DNA from: Gymnothorax reevesii
Taxonomy: Eukaryota; Chordata; Actinopteri; Anguilliformes; Muraenidae
Direction of reading: 5' to 3'
Length of the DNA: 64,000 nucleotides
Assembly: GCA_029721435.1 (NCBI GenBank)
Contig: CM056592.1
Coordinates: forward strand, 32,499,611-32,563,610
Position 1 is the stretch's first letter; every line of letters begins with the position of its first letter. Shown in pieces: positions 56,999 through 64,000 of this stretch. A program made the translations under genes and the position numbers. Under the pieces are notes generated by a model. The model was not told the DNA's origin. It worked only from the letters and a program-made list of their open reading frames with translations, and ran no database searches.

Positions 56999-57475
56999 GT
57001 GCAGGTTTGTGTTTGTGTGTGTGCAAATATTTGTGTGTGTGTGTGGATGTATACATGTGTTTGTATGTGTATGTGTGCGTGTGTGCACATTTTTGTATGC
57101 GTATGTGCACACGCATGCATGCGTGCTCGTGCACGTGTCTTTCCTGGTGTGCATGTGTGTGAATGTGTATGTGCGTATCTGTGTGTGCTCATTTGCGCAT
57201 GCATGTGCGTATGTGTGTGTGTGTGTGTGTGAATATATATGTGTGTGTGTGTATGCTTATGTGCGGATGCGTGTAAGTGCACGTGTCTCTGCTGGTGTGC
57301 ATGTGCGTGAGTGTGTACGCGCGTATGTGTGTGTGTTTATTTGCGCATGCGTGTGCGTGCACATGTGTGAGTGTGTGTGTGTGTGCTTATGTGCGGATGC
57401 ATGTGCGTGCACGTGTCCATGCTGGCGTGCATGTGTATTCATGTATGAGCGCGTGCATGTGCATACCTGACATGG
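56999..57475 (+). repeat. TG-rich alternating purine-pyrimidine tract
   Basis: About 475 bp made almost only of TG, TGCG and CATG steps (for example TGTGTGTGTGTGTGTGAATA at 57215). It begins within 15 bp of the putative exon donor. It yields long Cys/Val or His/Thr ORFs on both strands that are not proteins. Such tracts can adopt Z-DNA. Confidence 0.9.
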
Positions 57476-57479
57476 CAGC

Positions 57480-58186
57480 AGGTAATTTTCTTGCACTGTG
57501 ATCTTTTATGGTCTTTTGAGTTTCACCTGGACGGCTGATGATGGCTGTAGGTTCACATGTCCCCCTGCTGACAGACATTTCAGTCAAAAATGAAAAAAAA
57601 AAGGAAAGCAGGAGTGTAAAGTTCTACGGCCGCAAGTGAAAAGCGCATTTAGGTCTGCACTGTGACTGAAAACTCCAGCTAGCAGTCGTGTGCGAGGTGT
57701 ATCGCGTCTGAGAAGTGGGGGAGTTCATCCTTTCGGGCAGCAGCTGAAGCATTTTTTATTTCTCCTTCATATCAACTGTTGATTTAAGTACCTCTTCTGA
57801 ATTATTTCAGGTATAGTCCTTGTTTTCCTTTTCTTGCTGATATGGTTTTGTCAGCATGTGAAAGTAGTTCCAGTAGTTTCGGCTCATGCTTTGCTCTTTG
57901 CCTCGCTATCCTTAAGTCAGCTTCGGTGGAAGCTTAATGCTTATTTTTGTGCTAAAAGCGAGTAGCAGTATCAGAACAGCTTGCAAATAGTCTCTGTGCC
58001 AGAGTCTGCAGAGGTCAGAAACTGTCTCACAGTCTGAATCCTGGATGCACTTCTCTTTTTATTTTTGGCTGCAGGGAGTGTCTTTATGTTTATATTTCTC
58101 TCCTGGCGTCCGGCCAACCAGAAAAGAACTATTGAAGGAAAAAAAGAGAAGGAAATAAAAAATAGGACAAGCCAAGAAAGAAAAGG
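57480..58186. other. No gene recognised
   Basis: Unremarkable DNA between the TG tract and the minisatellite; if the exon at 56843 is real this is intronic. Confidence 0.35.
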
Positions 58187-59778
58187 CAAACTTACTTACT
58201 CAGAGATTTACACAAGCAAAGAGAGAGAAGGCTCACTTACTTACTCAGAGATTTACACAAGCAAAGAGAGAGAAGGCTCACTTACTTACTCAGAGATTTA
58301 CACAAGCAAAGAGAGAGAAGGCTCACTTACTTACTCAGAGATTTACACAAGCAAAGAGAGAGAAGGCTCACTTACTTACTCAGAGATTTACACAAGCAAG
58401 AGAGAGAAGGCTCACTTACTTACTCAGAGATTTACACAAGCAAGAGAGAGAAGGCTCACTTACTTACTCAGAGATTTACACAAGCAAGAGAGAGAAGGCT
58501 CACTTACTTACTCAGAGATTTACACAAGCAAAGAGAAGGCACACTTACTTACTCAGAGATTTACACAAGCAGAGAAAGAGAAGGCTCACTTACTTACTCA
58601 GAGATTTACACATGCAGACAAAGAGAAGGCTCACTTACTTACTCAGAGATTTACACAAGCAGAGAACGTGAAGGCTCACTTACTTAGAGATTTACACAAG
58701 CAAGGAGAGAGAAGGCTCACTTACTTACAAAAGCAGAGAAAGAGAAGGCTCACTTACTTACTCAGAGATTTACACATGCAGACAAAGAGAAGGCACACTT
58801 ACTTACTCAGAGATTTACACAAGCAGACAAAGAGAAGGCTCACTTACCTACACAGATTTACACAAGTAGAGAAAGAAAAGGCACACTTACTCACTCAGAG
58901 ATTTACACAAGCAAAGAGAGAAGGCTCACTACTTACTCAGAGATTTACACATGCAGACGAAGAGAAGGCACACTTACTTACTCAGAGATTTACAAATGCA
59001 GAGAAACAGAAGCACACTTACTCACTCAGAGATTTACACAAGCAAAGAGAGAAGGCTCACTTACTTACTCAGAGATTTACACATGCAGACGAAGAGAAGG
59101 CACACTTACTTACTCAGAGATTTACACAAACAGAGAAAGAAAAGGCACACTTACTTACTCAAAGATTTACAAATGCAGAGAAACAGAAGCACACTTACTT
59201 ACTCAGAGATTTACACGAGCAAAGTGAAGGCACACTTAGAGATTTACACAAGCAAAGAGAGAGAAGGCTCACTTACTTACTCACAAAAGCAGAGAAAGAG
59301 AAGGCACACTTACTCACTCAGAGATTTACACAAGCAAAGAGAGAAGGCACACTTACTTACTCAGAGATTTACACATGCAGACGAAGAGAAGGCACACTTA
59401 CTTACTCAGAGATTTACACATGCAGACGAAGAGAAGGCACACTTACTTACTCAGAGATTTACACATGCAGACGAAGAGAAGGCACACTTACTTACTCAGA
59501 GATTTACACAAGCAGAGAAAGAGAAGGCACACTTACTCACTCAGAGATTTACACAAGCAAAGAGAGAAGGCACACTTACTTACTCAGAGATTTACACATG
59601 CAGATGAAGAGAAGGCACACTTACTTACTCAGAGATTTACACATGCAGACGAAGAGAAGGCACACTTACTCACTCAGAGATTTACACATGCAGACAAAGA
59701 GAAGGCTCGCTTACTTATTCAAAGATTTACACAAGCAGAGAAAGAGAAGGCACACTTACTTACTCAGAGATTTACACA
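58187..59778 (+). repeat. 45-bp minisatellite, about 35 copies, with higher-order variants
   Basis: The unit contains CTTACTTACTCAGAGATTTA followed by CACAAGCAAAGAGAGAGAAG and GCTCA; 35 copies of GATTTACA were counted, plus two shortened units (near 58730 and 59285). Most units are 45 bp, with 42-44-bp variants. Variant classes are ACAAGCAAAGAGAG, ACATGCAGACGAAGAG, ACAAGCAGAGAAAGAG and AAATGCAGAGAAACAG, and runs of these classes recur in order (58895-59030 and 59028-59205), so there is higher-order structure. No forward frame of the main unit contains a stop, so a 598-codon ORF (58065-59861) spans the whole array while changing frame composition at each short unit. No protein family is matched; I treat it as a VNTR. 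Confidence 0.93.
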
Positions 59779-60603
59779 GTGAAACATATCTGGAGTCTCT
59801 GAGATTCCCATGGACAGGTAAGGCTGTGTTACGAAGGCTGCTTCAGCTACTTTCACTGTAATGATTAGTTCACACTAGCTTGGGGACTAAAGAGCTAAAC
59901 TGTTTACCTGAGCATACATTTTTAGAGAAAGGCATCACCACAATCCTTAAACCTTGTTTGGGTTGACATTATTTAAGAATTGTGTCACTTCTGGATTACC
60001 CAGTCCAGATTTCATTTAAGGCAAAGCTGCTCTGCATTTTATGGTCCATTCAGTGCTTTAAGTGGGCCGGTACGCATCGGTACAGAGTACCGGCACTTCT
60101 AGATTTTAGCCCCTGGCATACCGGGACTTTGTAGGGCGTACAGGGACTTCACACGAGTTCGTAGTACCCTGTCCCTGCTCTATTTCTCTCTAGGCAATTC
60201 ATGATCCAATGGTTATACTACATTACCCACTGTGCACTAGTACACGCCGCACGTCTGTCCCTTTACTCGCGGGACGGTCACTCGCAAGGAGATCTCAAGG
60301 AGGAGTGGCATGTCTTTCAAACATTATAAGGCTGACACTTGCACGACTTTTGGCCACGATTTTGTTGTGGCAAGTTGTGCCATTTTGGGGCACAAACTGG
60401 GAGGCTCCCGCACTGTTCACGACTAGTTCACGCATAGTTCACGACGAGTTCACAAATAGTTCACGAGTGGGTGCCCATCAGTGTCCACAGTGACACGAAC
60501 TGGCACGACGAGTTCACGCATAGTTTGCGCATAGTTTACGCACTTCCCGCATTGGCTCGACGAGTTTGCGCAATTCCGACGGTGTCGTGCCGACTTGGGC
60601 ACG

Positions 60604-60620
60604 CCATATAAAAAGGGGGC
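60604..60620 (+). promoter_or_regulatory. TATA-box-like site
   Basis: CCATATAAAAAGGGGGC lies about 60 bp upstream of the ATG at 60667 inside the nested element, a spacing that would suit a short 5' leader. Function not shown. Confidence 0.4.
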
Positions 60621-60666
60621 CTCCCCAACCCCTGGTCATTTTTGGATTGGCTGTGGAAGAGACAAC

Positions 60667-60897
60667 ATGCTGAATTCCAGAGACACAATCATTGCAGAGA
60701 AGAGAAGATGCCTATACCTGGCAGCTGCTCCAGCCATTGTTGAAGAGCAGCAGAAAAGGCTGGAAGAGGCAGAAGAGCAAGAAAAGGCAACCCCACCTCG
60801 CTGGCGATCTCTGGAATGGCGAGCAGTGTCCAGGAAGCCCTATATATACCCCCGCACCAAGCGCCACTGTCGCGCAGTAGTCGTGAACTGCTCGTGA
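60667..60897 (+). CDS. Short ORF of the nested element, function unknown
   Basis: From ATG at 60667 the frame reads MLNSRDTIIAEKRRCLYLAA, then APAIVEEQQKRLEEAEEQEK and ATPPRWRSLEWRAVSRKPYI, ending in a stop at 60897 after entering the GTGAAC array. A Glu/Arg-rich helix followed by RW..EWR...RKPYIYP loosely recalls the N-terminal lead-in of PIF/Harbinger nucleases, which the rest of the element lacks. The last 15 or so residues are derived from repeat DNA. Most likely a leftover of a transposase gene deleted in this non-autonomous copy; the family link is weak. Confidence 0.4.
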   Translation: MLNSRDTIIAEKRRCLYLAAAPAIVEEQQKRLEEAEEQEKATPPRWRSLEWRAVSRKPYIYPRTKRHCRAVVVNCS

Positions 60898-61339
60898 ACT
60901 GTTCGTGAACTGCTCGTGCCATGCGCAAACTGTTCGTGAAGTGCGTAAACTAGTTGTGAACTGCTCGTGCCATCAATGCGTGAAGTACACGTGTCAGTGG
61001 GAAGGCACGGCCACGCTGCGACGCGCACCAATTCGTGAACATGTCATGAACTCAACGTGAGCTGTTCGTGAACTATACGTGGCAGTTTGTGACAGGCATG
61101 GCACGCACTGCCACGCATCCGTCCGCATCGTCCCGATGAGTTCACGAACAGTGTGCGCATAGTTCACAACCTGGTCGTGAAATTTCGTCGTGACCAAAAT
61201 TTTGAACATTTCAAAATTCTCGTCCCGACACGGCACGCAGTCACGACGGGTTTACGCACACTTCACGCCATTTTACAACTAGTTTGCGCACTGGCACGAC
61301 TGCGTGCCACAGAATCGTGCAAGTGTCAGCCTTGCTTTA

Positions 61340-62280
61340 TTTGAGCGAGCCGCGTGATGCATTGGCAGTCTCATCGCGAACTATCAATGGCAAGTAGCAA
61401 GCGATGTTGGCTACAGATCGGACTCATTGTGGATGGGTGTAGCCGCGGAGAGACGGGTTTTAGCTGTCCTAGCTACCAAGCTAATTTGGTGGGGGTGTTT
61501 GTAATCATGCCAGCTAGCTACTTGCCAACACGTGGAAATTGATCATCTCTGATATTATAACTGCTTCAAATGTTTACCGGCACGTTCGCCACGCGATGGC
61601 AGGCATAGCTGAGTTCAATGATAACTTGCATGTCAGATAATATTTCAAACGATTAACTTTCATGGAATCGATATTAATCCTCAAAATACCCACAACCTAA
61701 TACATAAACCAATGCGAGAGAACAGAACAGACGAGTTTACTGTTCTCCCATCCACATTACGTTATGTCACGTCCTTTCGATAAATAACTAATTCATGATG
61801 GTGTTTGTAGGCCATTCATCAGCAATTCGTCGTCATTACTCAATACACCCAATCGGCCGCTCTAACGTTGAGTGCGATGAGTAAAACAACACTCCCAACA
61901 AATTTATCATCGAACGGTGTCATGCAAAATAACCCATTGATTCGTATTCTTATATGCATTCCAGTTATGCATGTGTTGAAAATACAGCACCAGACCCTTT
62001 AATTTGAAAGAAAATGTCTCAGATTTCTCCATTATATTCATTGGAGTGACACACCCCCATCTGAAATGAAACATCTGCTGGTGATTTAAAGATAGATTTT
62101 TGTTCTGGCGCCCACACTGGAAAGTCGCTGCCTTTATTTAAATAAAACCATTAAGTTTGTTCGATAAAGATGAGCGGAGTCGTTATCACGGCACCTGTAA
62201 GCCTAAAAATGACTGATGTCGGCAAAGTAGGCTATAACTATCAGTCCATGAAAAAATTTTTTTTTCCCCAGCGGATATTC
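61340..62280. other. hAT interior without recognised coding
   Basis: Between the nested element and the transposase remnants. TAGCTAGCTAC and CpG-containing text are present but no gene is supported. Confidence 0.4.
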
Positions 62281-62294
62281 TAATTACCACATGA

Positions 62295-63690
62295 TTGAAC
62301 CAGCAAAGCAGTTTTGTGTTGCTACGTGCGGTATTTATTCAGTTTTGGGAAATCACGATGTCTAGAAAACATAAGCCCAAATTGGCTTGCTCACAAGGAC
62401 TAGTTAACGTGAGAACTCATGTATTTCCACGGATACGGAGAGAATACTTGCAAAAATATTTTTATATTCATGCCCTTAGTATGAATAAATTTTGATTATA
62501 CATTTTATTGAGTGGTAATAGTTGTATAATCGCATTATTACACTGGAGGGTGTGCTTGACCGTCATTCTTGTCACTTTAGTGATAACGGAACGAGGCGCC
62601 TGGCTGCGTCACTGTCGTGAGAAGAATGACGGTAAAGCACACCCTCGCGTGTAATAATGTTTAATTAACGTTAGCTCCGATTAATGTGGCCAAGCAGCGA
62701 AAGTAACCAGCAACATTAAGGCTGAACAAAGTTAAATATTTCAGCCCCACCTCTCGGGGGTTTTCGCCAATCACCTTTTCAGACTATTATCAAATTACCT
62801 CCGAAATAAGCAGTTTTAACGAATCTGTTGATTTATTAAATGTTCGTTTCAAAGTACAAATACAAACAAATTTATTAAATCAATGCCCTAGGCTCCAGAG
62901 ATAGGCTGAGTAATATTTTCAGTGATGAGGTATTTTTCATTTGAGCACACGCTACCCGTACTGTGTTGCTCGTTTGAGAAAATTCTAAACGTCCAATTGA
63001 CCAATCAGATTGCTCGGTTGGATCTACATGTTATATAATATGGGAAACTGGAGAGTGTGTGTGGTGGTGCACTGATCGCCATATTGGGTTCTTCAACTAT
63101 TAGCTAGCTAGCATGATTACGAAAAAAGTGGCTGATGACATAGTCAAAAACAGACGAAAATTGTGTGCATTGATTGATGGAATCCACCACAATCAGTGGA
63201 AAGTCTGTGTTGGTGGTGTTTGTGGTCAGCCATTGCCAACGCACTGCCAGACACAATATTTTTTGACCTGCTTTAGTTGGATGGGACCACAGCAAGTGAT
63301 ATAACAGAGAAACTGCCAGCATGACTTCATAATAATGGCTTTGATAACTACTTCTTGGGTGAGTGTTTTGTGGCATTTGTATGTGATGGAGCATCAGTAA
63401 TGCCGAACAGAAGAGTTGCTGCACAACTTTGTACCAGATTTCCAGACCTGTTTGCGTGGCACTGCTCAAATCAACGTCTGAAATTAGCAGTTGGCGATGT
63501 TCTCATGGAGGTTGTTGGACTTAACCATTGTAAGATTTCCTTTGACAAGCTCTACACTCTAGGCTATATCATGCCTCACCCAAAAACCAGAGAGAACTGT
63601 GTCATTGTGCTCGAAGTGTTGGGCAACATCTCCTTTCATTTGGACGTGTTCTGTCGGCAGATAATTAATGGATTTTAACAAGAAACTACT
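62295..63690 (+). pseudogene. hAT transposase remnant, KIAA1586-like
   Basis: ATG at 62358 opens MSRKHKPKLACSQGLVNVRT, a possible N-terminus. The recognisable core runs from about 63235 to 63675 in one frame: NALPDTIFFDLL, a stop (TAG, 63274), LDGTTASDITEKLPA, a stop (TGA, 63322), LHNNGFDNYFLGECFVAFVC, then DGASVM and LFAWHCSNQRLKLAVGDVLM and GLNHCKISFDKLYTL. DGASVM with the downstream WHC.N.RLxLAVGD block is the signature of the hAT transposase group related to human KIAA1586 and ZNF862-type proteins. Stops, the gap between 62495 and 63110 with a hairpin insertion, and loss of the C-terminal dimerisation domain show it is inactive. Confidence 0.75.
62533..62660. mobile_element. Hairpin MITE inside the hAT element
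   Basis: CATTATTACACTGGAGGGTG and TGCTTGACCGTCATTCTTGT at the left are repeated inverted as AGAAGAATGACGGTAAAGCA and CACCCTCGCGTGTAATAATG at the right, forming a stem of about 45 bp around a spacer of about 45 bp that itself contains GGCGCCTGGCTGCGTCACTG. Structure fits a short foldback MITE inserted in the hAT interior. Confidence 0.65.
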
Positions 63691-64000
63691 TGTTAAAACT
63701 CTTAGTGGAGTTTTAAAACAAGTTTTCTTAAAATCAGCATCATGTTCTAGCATTTGAATGTTTCACTTAATGATGTGCTGGAACGGACCGCCCACCGCCT
63801 AATTTACCAGCCAACAGTTGAAAAGGGGGAGTACCAGCACTTCTTTTTTTTCCACTTAAAGTACTGAGTCCATTATTTGTGATTCCCATAATGCTAAGGT
63901 AGACCTCACAGTGAGATAACAATCAACCCTTTCAGTTCTATTTCTAGAGATTCATGGGTGCCTGATATGTATTTTATATTCCTTTGCCTGCACTGTAATG

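Larger units (their letters stand above)
60328..61333. mobile_element. Nested TIR element with GTTCAC/GTGAAC arrays
   Basis: AAGGCTGACACTTGCACGA (60328-60346) is repeated as a perfect inverted copy at 61315-61333. Inside the left end, GTTCAC occurs at 60415, 60426, 60437, 60448 and 60459, exactly 11 bp apart. On the right of the centre the reverse, GTGAAC, occurs at 60883, 60894 and 60905, again 11 bp apart, with further scattered copies to 61075, and GTTCACGA returns near 61139 and 61161. Unit CpG content is high. A TATA-like TATAAAAAG at 60607 precedes a short ORF. Target duplication not found; superfamily open, with PIF/Harbinger one possibility. Confidence 0.7.
60051..63866 (+). mobile_element. 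hAT transposon with TIRs and 8-bp target duplication
   Basis: The left end CAGTGCTTTAAGTGG and the reverse of the right end, CAGTACTTTAAGTGG, match at 14 of 15 bases. Flanking octamers are GGTCCATT (60043-60050) and AGTCCATT (63867-63874), an 8-bp target duplication with one change, as expected for hAT. A subterminal box GAGTACCGGCACTTCT (60085) recurs as GAGTACCAGCACTTCT near the right end (63830). The inside carries a nested 1-kb TIR element, a hairpin at 62533 and a broken transposase. CAGTG termini are usual in hAT elements. Confidence 0.82.

Noticed and set aside
56734..57282. Minus-strand His/Thr-rich ORF of 182 codons and its Cys/Val-rich plus-strand counterparts
   Set aside because: They are translations of a TG/CA tract.
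58187..59778. CRISPR-like array
   Set aside because: Units are contiguous with no unique spacers, and the genome is a vertebrate.
58065..59861. 598-codon ORF as a repetitive structural protein
   Set aside because: All three forward frames are open, unit-length changes scramble the peptide repeat, and no start context, splice site or family supports translation. Treated as a minisatellite.

Overview
The window looks like teleost fish nuclear DNA. It contains a recognisable vertebrate gene split by GT/AG introns, CA, TG, GA and TTA microsatellites, and a very dense mix of fish-type transposons: several Tc1-like lineages, hAT, piggyBac-like MITEs, LINEs whose tail is a TGGA microsatellite, and foldback elements. 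No prokaryotic operon, CRISPR array, rRNA or convincing tRNA is visible.

The one gene identified with confidence is pts (6-pyruvoyltetrahydropterin synthase) on the + strand at about 20.7-22.35 kb. Exons 2-6 are intact with good splice sites. Exon 1, which carries the first zinc histidine, was not found. Three further + strand segments have the look of exons (32.04 kb, 47.88 kb and 56.84 kb), but I cannot name their genes. A 14.74-15.64 kb segment is a broken, intron-containing copy of an SGNH/GDSL-like protein that recurs in fish genomes; an AAGATGGCGG promoter-like site lies about 1.5 kb upstream.

Layout. 0-1.1 kb: RecQ-like helicase fragment, then a reverse-strand LINE RT fragment. 2.2-2.9 kb: foldback element. 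4-9.3 kb: AT-rich repeat remnants. 9.39-11.13 kb: piggyBac-like element with TTAA target sites, holding an RNase H fragment of a LINE. 12-18.4 kb: CpG-containing region with the SGNH pseudogene. 20.08-20.58 kb: MITE, followed by pts. 22.9-30.1 kb: MITEs and Tc1 relics. 34-36.5 kb: two Tc1-like relics. 39.4-39.6 kb: a GAGT tetranucleotide run joined to a minisatellite rich in inverted CCAAT boxes. 41.1-41.4 kb: near-complete hairpin. 43.6-44.1 and 50.1-50.8 kb: further Tc1 relics. 52.7-54.7 kb: LINE. 56.4-57.5 kb: putative first exon between a GA-rich leader and a long TG-rich tract. 58.19-59.78 kb: 45-bp minisatellite that is open in all three forward frames. 60.05-63.87 kb: hAT element with TIRs and 8-bp target-site duplication, carrying a nested 1-kb TIR element full of helically phased GTTCAC/GTGAAC boxes.

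No new enzymatic or defence system is visible. The most unusual structures are the nested element in the hAT, the three-frame-open minisatellite, and the hairpin elements, one of which has a telomere-like loop. All family assignments are by eye from sequence and memory of the families; no search was run.
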